Shown in pieces: positions 19,266 through 27,696 of a DNA stretch of 64,000 nt. The translations under genes were made by a program, and so were the position numbers. Numbering within the stretch: position 1 is the stretch's first letter; every line of letters begins with the position of its first letter. The notes under the pieces were generated by a model. The model worked only from the letters and a program-made list of their open reading frames with translations. It was not told the origin of the DNA and searched no databases. The stretch is from Vagococcus proximus. GTDB lineage: Bacteria > Bacillota > Bacilli > Lactobacillales > Vagococcaceae. The stretch is taken from the NCBI RefSeq assembly GCF_029143285.1, contig NZ_JAPDSH010000007.1, forward strand, positions 62,001-126,000. Reading direction: 5' to 3'.

Positions 19266-19292
19266 GTAAAAAAAAGTACAAGGGTGATAACT

Positions 19293-20537
19293 ATGGAAAA
19301 TTACTTAGAAGAATTAGATCCTCAGATTTGGCAAGCGATTGTAAAAGAAGATAATCGTCAAAAGAATACCATCGAGCTCATTGCCTCAGAAAATTTTACT
19401 TCCCGTGCTGTTATGGAAGCACAAGGGAGTATTTTAACAAATAAATATGCTGAAGGTTATCCTGGTAGACGTTACTATGGTGGATGCGAGTATGTAGATA
19501 TCGTTGAAAAATTAGCGATAGATCGAGCAAAACAATTATTTTCTGCTAAATTCGCGAATGTCCAAGCGCATTCTGGCTCACAAGCGAATACTGCAGCATA
19601 TAAGGCTTTAATTGAACCAGGCGATACTGTATTAGGTATGAATTTATCGCATGGTGGTCATTTGACTCATGGTGCTTCAGTTAACTTTAGTGGTAAAATG
19701 TATGATTTTTATGATTATGAAGTAGATCCAAAAACTGAAAAAATAGATTATGATGTGCTTCGTATAAGAGCAAGAGAAGTATCACCAAAATTAATTGTTG
19801 CAGGTGCAAGTGCTTATAGTCGTTATATTGACTTTAAAAAATTCCGTGAGATTGCTGATGAAGTAGGAGCATTATTGATGGTAGATATGGCGCATATTGC
19901 AGGCTTAGTGGCAGCGGGATTACATCAAAATCCTATGGAATATGCAGACGTGGTAACAAGTACGACACATAAAACTTTAAGAGGTCCCCGTGGTGGTTTG
20001 ATTTTAACTAATAACGAAGAGTTAGCTAAAAAAATAGATAGTGCTATTTTCCCAGGTATTCAAGGTGGACCGTTAATGCATGTTATTGCTGGAAAAGCGG
20101 TGGCATTTAAAGAAGCTATGACAGAAGAATTTGTTGATTATCAAAAACAAGTTATCAAAAATGCTAAAGCAATGGCTGAGGTATTTAACACTTGTAAAAA
20201 AGCACGTGTGATTAGTGGTGGAACAGATAATCATTTGTTATTGATTGATGTGACTGGTTATGGAGTAAATGGTCAAGAGGCTGAAGCTATTCTTGAAAAA
20301 GCTAATATTACTGTTAATAAAAATAGTATCCCGTTTGAGATATTGAGTCCATCTAAAACAAGTGGTATTAGAATAGGGACGGCTGCGGTGACAACACGTG
20401 GAATGTTAGAGCCTAATGTTGTCAGAATTGCAGAATTAATTGATATGGCTTTAATATGTAAAAATGATGATAATAAGTTAGCTGATATCGCACTTCATGC
20501 AAAATCTATTACTCAAAAGTTTCCATTATATCGCTAA
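19293..20537 (+). CDS. glyA: Serine hydroxymethyltransferase
   Basis: 414 residues. PLP enzyme interconverting serine and glycine with tetrahydrofolate. The N-terminal [11 protein letters not shown] and the PLP-lysine segment [16 protein letters not shown] (near 225) are present. The longest frame begins with GTG at 19284, but that GTG lies inside the Shine-Dalgarno AAGGGTG. ATG 19293 is the sensible start. Confidence 0.95.
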   Translation: MENYLEELDPQIWQAIVKEDNRQKNTIELIASENFTSRAVMEAQGSILTNKYAEGYPGRRYYGGCEYVDIVEKLAIDRAKQLFSAKFANVQAHSGSQANTAAYKALIEPGDTVLGMNLSHGGHLTHGASVNFSGKMYDFYDYEVDPKTEKIDYDVLRIRAREVSPKLIVAGASAYSRYIDFKKFREIADEVGALLMVDMAHIAGLVAAGLHQNPMEYADVVTSTTHKTLRGPRGGLILTNNEELAKKIDSAIFPGIQGGPLMHVIAGKAVAFKEAMTEEFVDYQKQVIKNAKAMAEVFNTCKKARVISGGTDNHLLLIDVTGYGVNGQEAEAILEKANITVNKNSIPFEILSPSKTSGIRIGTAAVTTRGMLEPNVVRIAELIDMALICKNDDNKLADIALHAKSITQKFPLYR

Positions 20538-20553
20538 TAAAATAAAGTTTATA

Positions 20554-20589
20554 AAAAAAGAGTGTATGACTAGTCATACACTCTTTTTT
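20554..20589 (+). terminator. Terminator of glyA
   Basis: Perfect palindrome GAGTGTATGA-CTAG-TCATACACTC flanked by A and T runs. Confidence 0.88.
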
Positions 20590-20671
20590 CGATTACAATA
20601 GTTAGTGATAAAAAAATAGATGTTGGTATTATAGTATTTTATACCAATACTAGAAGAAGGAGAATAAGGCT

Positions 20672-21301
20672 ATGGGAAAATTTCAAGTTATTGATCATCC
20701 GTTAATTCAACACAAACTAACAATTATTCGTGACAAAGAATGTGGTACGAAAGTATTTCGTGAGGTAGTAAATGAAATCGCTATGTTAATGGCATTTGAA
20801 GTATCACGTGATATGCCGTTAGAAGATGTTGAAATTGAAACACCAGTTGGAAAATCAATTCAAAAAACATTATCAGGTAAAAAAGTAGCAATTATTCCAA
20901 TTCTTCGCGCAGGTATCGGAATGGTTGATGGAATGTTAGAATTAATTCCAGCTGCTAAAGTAGGTCATATTGGGATGTATCGTGACCATGATACATGGGA
21001 ACCAGTAGAATACTTCGTTAAATTACCGTCTGATATTTCAGAACGTCAATTATTTGTTGTAGATCCAATGCTTGCAACAGGTGGGTCAGCAATTTTAGCT
21101 GTTGATGCACTAAAAAAACGCGGCGGAACGAACATAAAATTTGTTTGTTTAGTAGCTGCTCCAGAAGGTGTTAAAGCATTACAAGATGCTCATCCAGATA
21201 TTGATATTATCACAGCAGGTTTAGATGAAAAACTTGATGAAGATGGTTATATCGTACCAGGTTTAGGAGATGCGGGAGATCGTTTATTCGGCACTAAATA
21301 A
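20672..21301 (+). CDS. upp: Uracil phosphoribosyltransferase
   Basis: 209 residues. Salvage enzyme converting uracil and PRPP to UMP. The PRPP-binding motif [12 protein letters not shown] is near 128, and the C-terminal uracil-contacting segment [18 protein letters not shown] is intact. AGAAGGAG precedes ATG. The leader has an inverted repeat TTGGTAT/ATACCAA (20623-20647) of unknown role. Confidence 0.95.
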   Translation: MGKFQVIDHPLIQHKLTIIRDKECGTKVFREVVNEIAMLMAFEVSRDMPLEDVEIETPVGKSIQKTLSGKKVAIIPILRAGIGMVDGMLELIPAAKVGHIGMYRDHDTWEPVEYFVKLPSDISERQLFVVDPMLATGGSAILAVDALKKRGGTNIKFVCLVAAPEGVKALQDAHPDIDIITAGLDEKLDEDGYIVPGLGDAGDRLFGTK

Positions 21302-21311
21302 TAGATTAAAG

Positions 21312-21348
21312 AGATAAGTTAGCACTTTTGTTAACTTATCTTTTTTTG
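21312..21348 (+). terminator. Terminator of upp
   Basis: Stem AGATAAGTTA / TAACTTATCT followed by TTTTTT. Confidence 0.82.
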
Positions 21349-21459
21349 GTGAGGATTTAAGTTGTGATTGGTAAAAAAAAACGATACAATAGTACTAACT
21401 GTATAATAGTTAAAGGATGTAAAATGAAAGCGACAGTCAGAAAGAAAGGTTTAACTTAG

Positions 21460-22452
21460 ATGAAAGATATTTTAAAAAACACAGGAATTGTGTTATTTTT
21501 TTGTTTCGTATTTACCCTATTTATCGTGAGCTTTACACCGTATCCAGCAAGTTATCTCGTACATCAGTTATTTTCAAATGGTGGTCCAGCTAAACCACCG
21601 AGTGATTATAAAACTGTTAAATCAACTATTACGATTGAAAAAGATTTAACGTATGATTCGCTATTACCAAATAATCGTTATGATTTGATTAGACCGAAAG
21701 AAGTTAAAGGTAAACTTCCTGTTATATTATGGGTGCATGGTGGTGCATTTGTAGGCGGCCAAAAGGAAGATGTTAGTATCTATGCGAATACATTAGCTGC
21801 TGAAGGGTATGCCGTAGTTAATATGGAATATGCACTAGCACCTGGTAGCAAATACCCAGGTCCATTAATTCAAATGAGTGATTTATACCAAGAATTAAAA
21901 ACGCAAGCAGATCATTATAAGCTAGACATGTCATCGCTCTTTTTAGCAGGAGATTCAGCAGGAGGGCAAGTGGTTACTCAATTTGAATTGGCTCAGTTGG
22001 ATAAAGCATATAGCAAGTTGATAGGTTTACCACAAGATATTAAACCTGAAACAATTAAGGGCAGTCTGTTATTTTGCACACCATTTTCGTTGAAAGAAAT
22101 GGGACAATCAACAGGTTCAACAGTTGCAGATTATTTCATAAAAAATATCGGTTGGGCCTATACTGGTGAGGCCAATTGGTCAGAATCTTCACTAGTTAAA
22201 GAAGCTGATTTGCAAGAGCAAGTTAACACGACTTTACCACCCGTATTTATCACGGATGCAACTGCAAATTCATTTACAGAACAAGGTCAAGCCTTTGGTA
22301 AAAAAATGAAAAAATTAGGTACTGAAGTAACCGAAGTGTATCATGATAACAAAGAAAATCTACAGCATGAATACCAATTTGATTTAACACTACCGGCTTC
22401 TAAAAAAACACTGAATGCTGTAAAAGACTTTTTAAATCAAAATAAAGACTAA
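21460..22452 (+). CDS. Membrane-anchored or secreted alpha/beta hydrolase (esterase-like)
   Basis: 330 residues. A hydrophobic segment at about 9-27 acts as signal anchor. The remaining domain has the oxyanion motif HGG (93-95) and the nucleophile GDSAGG (Ser166) of the hormone-sensitive-lipase/acetyl-esterase branch. The catalytic Asp may lie in FITDATANS, and His near NLQHEYQFD. The active site probably faces outside the membrane. It is monocistronic between upp and the rodA-like gene. The substrate is unknown; a lipid or acetylated sugar ester is plausible. Confidence 0.78.
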   Translation: MKDILKNTGIVLFFCFVFTLFIVSFTPYPASYLVHQLFSNGGPAKPPSDYKTVKSTITIEKDLTYDSLLPNNRYDLIRPKEVKGKLPVILWVHGGAFVGGQKEDVSIYANTLAAEGYAVVNMEYALAPGSKYPGPLIQMSDLYQELKTQADHYKLDMSSLFLAGDSAGGQVVTQFELAQLDKAYSKLIGLPQDIKPETIKGSLLFCTPFSLKEMGQSTGSTVADYFIKNIGWAYTGEANWSESSLVKEADLQEQVNTTLPPVFITDATANSFTEQGQAFGKKMKKLGTEVTEVYHDNKENLQHEYQFDLTLPASKKTLNAVKDFLNQNKD

Positions 22453-22544
22453 AAAATGTTTAAGATTTTGTATAAGAGGGTACGATACACACTGATTTCA
22501 ATATAATGAAGTAAGTAAACAATGGGATAGAAAAGAGATGTGGA

Positions 22545-23729
22545 ATGAAAAATAATAAACAGACGTATAGTTTAGATAACAGGATTGACTATGGTATTAT
22601 CTTACCTGTTTTTATCTTAATTTTAATGGGGTTAGCGGCTTTATATGTGGCACTTACTCATAATCCGCTTGTTGACGCAGTCGGAACGACTATGCTAAAA
22701 CAAGTTTTGTGGGTTTTAATTGGTGGAGTGGCTGTTATCATTTTAATGCAGTTCAGTTCAAAGTTATTATGGAAGTTGACACCCTTATTTTATGTATTAG
22801 GATTATTGGTTATGACGGCATTGATTTGGTTTCATGATGCAGATTTAGCAGCTGTAACAGGATCACGAAATTGGTTTAACTTTGGTGGATTGATGTTCCA
22901 ACCGTCAGAGTTGATGAAAATTGCTTATATTTTAATGTTAGCATATGCAGTTACACAGCATAACTCGAAATACCCACATACTGTAAAAAATGACTTTATA
23001 TTAATAGGAAAAATGGTCTTAACGACCATTCCGGTTATTGTATTATTAAAATTTCAACAAGATTTAGGAACAACTTTAGTTTATGTTGCCATTTTAGGTG
23101 GTGTATTTTTAATGTCTGGTATTAGTTGGAAGATTATTATTCCAGCGATTTCAATATTTGCAGTTGTGGCCATAGGGGTTATTTACTTAGTGACGACCGA
23201 GTCTGGCAGAGGTTTTTTATATGATGCAGGTGTTAAACAGTACCAATTAGCTCGTATTGATTCATGGTTAGATCCTTTCCATGACCCATCAGGGAAGTCG
23301 CTACAACAAGCACAAGCTTTAACAGCAATTGGATCAGGTGGCTTTTTTGGTAAAGGGTTCAATGTATCCGACGTTCATGTTCCAGTTAGAGAATCTGATA
23401 TGATTTTTACAGTTATTGGTGAAAATTTCGGGTTCATCGGTGGTTGTTTTATGATATTAATGTATTTTGTTTTGATTTATCGTATGATTCGCGTTTGTTT
23501 TGACACTAATAATGAGTTTTATGCTTATATTTCAACGGGAATTATCATGATGATTTTATTCCACGTGTTTGAAAATATTGGAGCTAATATTGGCTTGTTA
23601 CCTTTAACAGGTATTCCATTACCGTTTGTCAGTCAAGGTGGGTCATCCTTACTCGGTAATATGATAGGTGTTGGAATAATGTTGTCGATGAGGTTTCAAA
23701 AAGTAGATATGAAACATGCACGACGTTAA
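22545..23729 (+). CDS. rodA: SEDS-family peptidoglycan polymerase (FtsW/RodA)
   Basis: 394 residues with about ten membrane helices. Family motifs are FQPSELMKIAYILMLA (near 122), QQDLGTTLVYVA (near 170) and the C-terminal GIPLPFVSQGGSSLLGNM (near 355). Such proteins polymerise lipid II glycan with a class B PBP. I favour RodA over FtsW because there is no adjacent division gene and the protein is short, but the motifs do not separate them. A terminator follows. Confidence 0.85.
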   Translation: MKNNKQTYSLDNRIDYGIILPVFILILMGLAALYVALTHNPLVDAVGTTMLKQVLWVLIGGVAVIILMQFSSKLLWKLTPLFYVLGLLVMTALIWFHDADLAAVTGSRNWFNFGGLMFQPSELMKIAYILMLAYAVTQHNSKYPHTVKNDFILIGKMVLTTIPVIVLLKFQQDLGTTLVYVAILGGVFLMSGISWKIIIPAISIFAVVAIGVIYLVTTESGRGFLYDAGVKQYQLARIDSWLDPFHDPSGKSLQQAQALTAIGSGGFFGKGFNVSDVHVPVRESDMIFTVIGENFGFIGGCFMILMYFVLIYRMIRVCFDTNNEFYAYISTGIIMMILFHVFENIGANIGLLPLTGIPLPFVSQGGSSLLGNMIGVGIMLSMRFQKVDMKHARR

Positions 23730-23733
23730 ACTT

Positions 23734-23768
23734 AAAAAGGCTAGAGAATTCCATTCTCTAGCTTTTTT
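23734..23768 (+). terminator. Terminator of the rodA-like gene
   Basis: Stem GCTAGAGAA / TTCTCTAGC with T-run. Confidence 0.8.
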
Positions 23769-23849
23769 TAATTTCCTGTCAAATAATGAAATATGTTATA
23801 CTAAATTATGAAGACATGAAAAAAGCAAAATGGGAAAGAGGTAATTCAT

Positions 23850-24206
23850 ATGGTTAATTTTTATTGGTATCCGAAATGTTCAACATGTAAGAAAGCAATT
23901 GCGTGGTTAGATGAAAATAAAATTGAGTATAATTTAATCGACATGATTGAAACACCTCCAGCTAAAGAACAATTAGTCGCATGGATGGAAGAAAGTCCAT
24001 TACCAGTGCGTCGTTTTTTTAATACAAGTGGCGTTCGTTATAGAGAACAAGGACTTAAAACTATCGTGAATGATTTTTCAAATGAAGAGGCAGCAGGTCG
24101 TTTATGCGTAGATGGTATGTTAATTAAGCGTCCAATCTTAGAGAAAAAAGGAACACCAGTTTTACTTGGTTTTAAAGAGGCAGACTATGAGGCACTTTTA
24201 AAATAG
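23850..24206 (+). CDS. ArsC/Spx-family protein (YusI-like)
   Basis: 118 residues, thioredoxin-like ArsC fold with YPKCSTCKKA (CxxC, Cys10 and Cys13) and the RPILEKKGTPVLLGF segment near the end. The Spx C-terminal RNA-polymerase features cannot be confirmed. In Bacillus the same two families (yusI, gcvH/yusH) are neighbours, as here. A redox or glutaredoxin-like role is inferred; arsenate reduction is unproven. Confidence 0.8.
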   Translation: MVNFYWYPKCSTCKKAIAWLDENKIEYNLIDMIETPPAKEQLVAWMEESPLPVRRFFNTSGVRYREQGLKTIVNDFSNEEAAGRLCVDGMLIKRPILEKKGTPVLLGFKEADYEALLK

Positions 24207-24238
24207 TCCATATCATAGATTAAGGGAGTACGAATAAG

Positions 24239-24571
24239 ATGAAGAAAATTAATAACAATCAATTGTGGATTAAAAAAATAAATGAGACATATCGTATTGG
24301 ATTAACTAATGTTGGTCAAGATGATTTTGGTAGTGTGACGTTTGTAATGCTACCTAAAGTGGGCGATGTGTTAGATAAGAACGATACTTTTGCAGAGCTA
24401 GAAGCTGAAAAAGCCGTTACAGAATTAGTAATGCCATGTAAAGGGACCGTCTGTGAAGTTAACCCAGCTGTTGTTAAAGAAGCTTCAGCCTTAGACAACC
24501 CTGTAGAGGAAGAAGCTTGGTTGATTAGTATTTCAGATGTTTCAGAAGAAGACCTTTTAGCATTGGCATAG
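24239..24571 (+). CDS. gcvH: GcvH-like lipoyl carrier protein
   Basis: 110 residues, slightly shorter than typical GcvH (about 125). The lipoyl-lysine site is in AELEAEKAVTELVMP (near 64), followed by the GTVCEVNPAV turn. No gcvT or gcvP lies in the window. In Firmicutes GcvH also serves as the first acceptor of octanoyl/lipoyl groups, which LipL passes to other complexes. A LipL-like gene lies at 43167-44021, so this carrier more likely serves lipoyl relay than glycine cleavage. Confidence 0.83.
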   Translation: MKKINNNQLWIKKINETYRIGLTNVGQDDFGSVTFVMLPKVGDVLDKNDTFAELEAEKAVTELVMPCKGTVCEVNPAVVKEASALDNPVEEEAWLISISDVSEEDLLALA

Positions 24572-24581
24572 TGGTTTTTAT

Positions 24582-24610
24582 TTGACAGAAAATCTATAGC
24601 TTGGTAAACT
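24582..24610 (+). promoter_or_regulatory. Promoter of the methionine T-box/met transporter operon
   Basis: -35 TTGACA, 17-base spacer, -10 TAAACT. Near-consensus, directly downstream of the gcvH-like stop codon and upstream of the T-box leader. Confidence 0.75.
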
Positions 24611-24616
24611 TTAAAA

Positions 24617-24913
24617 AATTAGATAATCGACACGCTTTGAAAAGAAGAGTACTTATTTGGAAAGTTTAAAGAGAGCCCTGTTAGGTGTGAGTGGGTAACT
24701 GAAAGAATAACGAAGATGGTCTTTGAGCAATAATGGGTGAACCGTCATGTGAGGGTAAGGTCATTACGTCCGCACCCGTTAACGTGCAACAGTATCAGAC
24801 TTAGTCTTGTACTGAATGAGGTAATCTTTGTGAAGAGGTTACGATTATAAGGTGGTAACACGAAACTATAGCTTTCGTCCTTTGTTTTTTAACAGAGGAT
24901 GAGGGCTTTTTTT
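24617..24913 (+). promoter_or_regulatory. T-box leader, probable methionine specifier
   Basis: A nearly 300-base leader with T-box landmarks: AGAAGAGTA (k-turn region), AGAGAG, GGTGTGAGTGGG, then the specifier loop side GAGCAATAATGGGTGAACC with ATG at 24733-24735. The T-box bulge AAGGTGGTAACACG (24849-24862) follows. The leader ends in a terminator (24870-24913: CGTCCTTTGTT / AACAGAGGATG, then CTTTTTTT). Uncharged initiator/elongator tRNA-Met would stabilise the antiterminator and allow expression of the transporter. The ATG specifier agrees with the methionine ABC genes downstream. Confidence 0.88.
24870..24913 (+). terminator. T-box conditional terminator
   Basis: Stem arms around CGTCCTTTGTT and AACAGAGGATG with outer AGC/GCT pairing, followed by seven T. 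The 5' arm overlaps the sequence needed for the antiterminator. Confidence 0.8.
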
Positions 24914-24944
24914 ATTATAAAAAAGTATGAAAAGAGGGCTAGAT

Positions 24945-25982
24945 ATGTCATATATTGAATTGCATCAAGTAGCTAAAACCTACGTCACGAAATCAGGAAC
25001 AGTTACAGCATTAAATAGTATTGAATTAGCAATAGAGTCAGGGACTATTTTTGGAATAGTAGGCTATTCTGGTGCAGGAAAAAGTACGCTATTAAGATTA
25101 CTTAACGGTTTAGAGCAAGCAACAGAAGGATCGGTTGTAATCGATAAACAACTCGTCAGCTCATTAAAAGGAAAAGACCTTCGTGAGTTTAGAAAAGGAA
25201 TAGGCATGATTTTTCAACATTTTAATTTATTATGGTCGCGTACATTGTTAGAGAATGTTGCGTTACCGTTAGAATTAATTGGAGTTGGAAAAGCTGAACG
25301 ATTGGAAAAAGCTAGAGAACTTTTAGCTCTTGTTGGGTTAGAAGGTAGGGAGGAAGCTTATCCTAGTCAATTATCAGGTGGTCAGAAGCAACGTGTGGGG
25401 ATTGCGAGAGCACTTGCTACAGAACCTAAGCTTCTTCTATGTGATGAGGCAACTAGTGCATTAGATCCACAAACAACAAGTGAAACACTAGCACTACTTG
25501 CAGATATTAATAAAAAAATGGGTGTTACGATTGTTTTAATTACACATGAAATGGAAGTGATTAGGACGATTTGTCATAAAGTCGCCGTAATGGAGCAAGG
25601 AAAGATTGTTGAAATGGGAGATGTTATCAACGTATTCAGTCGGCCAAAAAAAGAAGTGACGAAACGCTTTGTACAGCAAGAGACTGTACCTGATGGCGGT
25701 CAACAAGTTGATATTTTAAAAGAGTTAGCTAAAAATTATCCAGAAGGAAAAATTGTGAAACTAACATTTACTGGTGAACGAGCTCAGACACCTGTTATTT
25801 CTAAATTGATTAGGCATACAGATGTAGATGTTAATATTATTCAAGGTCAAATCCAGCCTACTCAAACAAGTTCTATTGGAACATTGGTACTAGAACTTTT
25901 AGGTAATGATGATGAGTTATTAAAAGCTATAGATATTTTAAATACCCAAGGAATTGGAGTGGAGGTAGCAGAATATGAATAA
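24945..25982 (+). CDS. metN: Methionine ABC transporter, ATP-binding protein
   Basis: 345 residues. Walker A is GYSGAGKST, signature LSGGQKQR, Walker B LLLCDEATSALD, H-loop ITHEM; a C-terminal NIL domain (about 260-345) marks the methionine-specific MetN family. The longest frame begins at 24927, but only ATG 24945 has a Shine-Dalgarno (AGAGGG). It lies directly behind the T-box and overlaps the next gene by eight bases. Confidence 0.92.
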   Translation: MSYIELHQVAKTYVTKSGTVTALNSIELAIESGTIFGIVGYSGAGKSTLLRLLNGLEQATEGSVVIDKQLVSSLKGKDLREFRKGIGMIFQHFNLLWSRTLLENVALPLELIGVGKAERLEKARELLALVGLEGREEAYPSQLSGGQKQRVGIARALATEPKLLLCDEATSALDPQTTSETLALLADINKKMGVTIVLITHEMEVIRTICHKVAVMEQGKIVEMGDVINVFSRPKKEVTKRFVQQETVPDGGQQVDILKELAKNYPEGKIVKLTFTGERAQTPVISKLIRHTDVDVNIIQGQIQPTQTSSIGTLVLELLGNDDELLKAIDILNTQGIGVEVAEYE

Positions 25983-27495
25983 ATGGATTGAAACCTATTT
26001 CAATTTTGAAAAAGTGGATGGGAAGCAGTTAATTAAAGCAACATGGGAAACGTTATATATGACTACATTCTCTATGTTAGCAGTTACGATTATTGGGTTA
26101 ATATTAGGATTAATTTTATTTTCTTTACAAAAGCAGGGAACTAAAGTATCAAAAGTCTGTTATGCAATATTATCTGTGTTTACAAATATTTGTCGGTCAA
26201 TCCCTTTTATTATATTGATTATTTTACTCATCCCAATTACGAGACAAGTATTAGGGACGTTCTTAGGACCGACGGCAGCTATTTTTGCGTTAGTGGTATC
26301 TGCAGCACCCTTTTATGCTAGATTGGTTGAGATGGCGCTTAGAGAAGTAGACGAAGGTGTGCTAGAAGCATCTCGTGCTATGGGGATGACTCATTTTGAA
26401 ATCATTCGAAAAGTACTGCTGCCTGAAAGTTTGCCGGCACTTTTATCCGGTGGAACAGTTACGACAATAACAATGATTGGTTTTACTGCTATGGCAGGAG
26501 CTATTAATGCAGGTGGTCTTGGAGGGATTGCGTATCAAGATGGATTTATGAGAAATAATTTGACGGTGACCTTAGTTGCCACTATTTTACTATTAGTTAT
26601 TGTGTTTATTGTCCAGGGGATAGGCGATAGTGTGGTTAAAGCTGTGGATAAACGACAAAATAAACAAGAGACAAGAAGTTTAAAAGTTTGGGGAATAATC
26701 GGAAGTTTAGCGTTAGTTGTTCTTCTTGGCTTTAGCTTAACTACTAAAAATGAAACGACTGATTTAAAAGTATTAAAAGTAGGAGCTTCTCCAACACCTC
26801 ATAGTGAGATTTTAGAGCATATCAAACCCTTAATGAAAAAGGAAGGTATTCAACTTGAGGTTGTTAAATTTGATGATTTTATCTTACCCAATAAAGCTTT
26901 AGCAGAAAAAGAAATAGACGCTAATTACTTTCAACATGAACCATTTTTCGATTTAGCAGTAGCTGAAAATAATTATGACTTTGTTAATCAAGGTGCTGTT
27001 CATATTGAATTGATGGGATTATATTCCAAGAAGTGGTACTCTATTAAGGAGTTACCTAAAAATGCAACCTTACTTGTTAGTAATTCTACAGCCGATTGGG
27101 GGCGTGTGATTACAATTTTACAAGAAGCGGGTTTAGTAAAAGTAAAGCAAGGTGTCAGCTTACTTAATGCAACCTTTGATGATATTGTGGAAAACCCTAA
27201 AAATATTAAATTTAGTCATCAATTAAATCCAGAGTTATTAACAACAGCGTATGAGAATGATGAAGCAGATTTAATTGCAATCAATGCTAATTATGCGGAC
27301 ACGATTGGATTATCCCCTAAAACGGATGGACTATTGGTGGAGAAAGAACAATCCCCTTATGGAAATATTCTCGTCTCTCGAAAAGATAATGACTCTTCAA
27401 AGGAAATTGAAACATTAAAAAATGTCATTCATTCAGAGTCTGTAAAAAAATGGATAATGAAAAAATGGGATGGAAAAATCCAGCCAATTGATTAA
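25975..27495 (+). CDS. Fused methionine ABC permease and NlpA-type substrate-binding protein
   Basis: 506 residues. Residues about 1-222 are a MetI-type permease with the EAA loop (EASRAMGMTHFEIIRKVLLPE). A further membrane helix follows (about 235-252). Residues 262-506 form a complete NlpA/MetQ binding domain (LKVGASPTPHSEIL, EKEIDANYFQHEPF, ADLIAINANYA). In most bacteria these are separate proteins with a lipidated MetQ. Here there is no lipobox and the domain is tethered to the permease. It imports methionine with MetN; control is by the T-box. I see no frameshift or internal start that would split it. Confidence 0.9.
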   Translation: MNKWIETYFNFEKVDGKQLIKATWETLYMTTFSMLAVTIIGLILGLILFSLQKQGTKVSKVCYAILSVFTNICRSIPFIILIILLIPITRQVLGTFLGPTAAIFALVVSAAPFYARLVEMALREVDEGVLEASRAMGMTHFEIIRKVLLPESLPALLSGGTVTTITMIGFTAMAGAINAGGLGGIAYQDGFMRNNLTVTLVATILLLVIVFIVQGIGDSVVKAVDKRQNKQETRSLKVWGIIGSLALVVLLGFSLTTKNETTDLKVLKVGASPTPHSEILEHIKPLMKKEGIQLEVVKFDDFILPNKALAEKEIDANYFQHEPFFDLAVAENNYDFVNQGAVHIELMGLYSKKWYSIKELPKNATLLVSNSTADWGRVITILQEAGLVKVKQGVSLLNATFDDIVENPKNIKFSHQLNPELLTTAYENDEADLIAINANYADTIGLSPKTDGLLVEKEQSPYGNILVSRKDNDSSKEIETLKNVIHSESVKKWIMKKWDGKIQPID

Positions 27496-27629
27496 ATCGA
27501 AAAGTTATTGGACACAAAGAATATATTTAATTATATAAAGAATGATACTTTTTTATTTGTTGATAAATCCCAAAAATAAAATGTAAAAATATAAAGACGT
27601 GATATGTTACTCTAAAAAAAAGTAAAAAT

Positions 27630-27688
27630 GAAATAAAACTAACCATACTTTCGTCAAATAGGATTAGTTTTATTTCTAGTTTTTTAGG
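27630..27688 (+). terminator. Long perfect stem-loop before the glycosyltransferase gene
   Basis: A 13-bp perfect stem (GAAATAAAACTAA and its complement, 27630-27676) with a 21-base loop, then TAGTTTTTT running straight into the AGGAGG of the next gene. It could end the met transcript or act as an attenuator of the downstream genes. Confidence 0.55.
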
Positions 27689-27696
27689 AGGAATAG

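Noticed and set aside
21424-21459. Eleven-codon ORF before the alpha/beta hydrolase as a leader peptide
   Set aside because: No Shine-Dalgarno, no following attenuator structure and no codon pattern that would suggest regulation.
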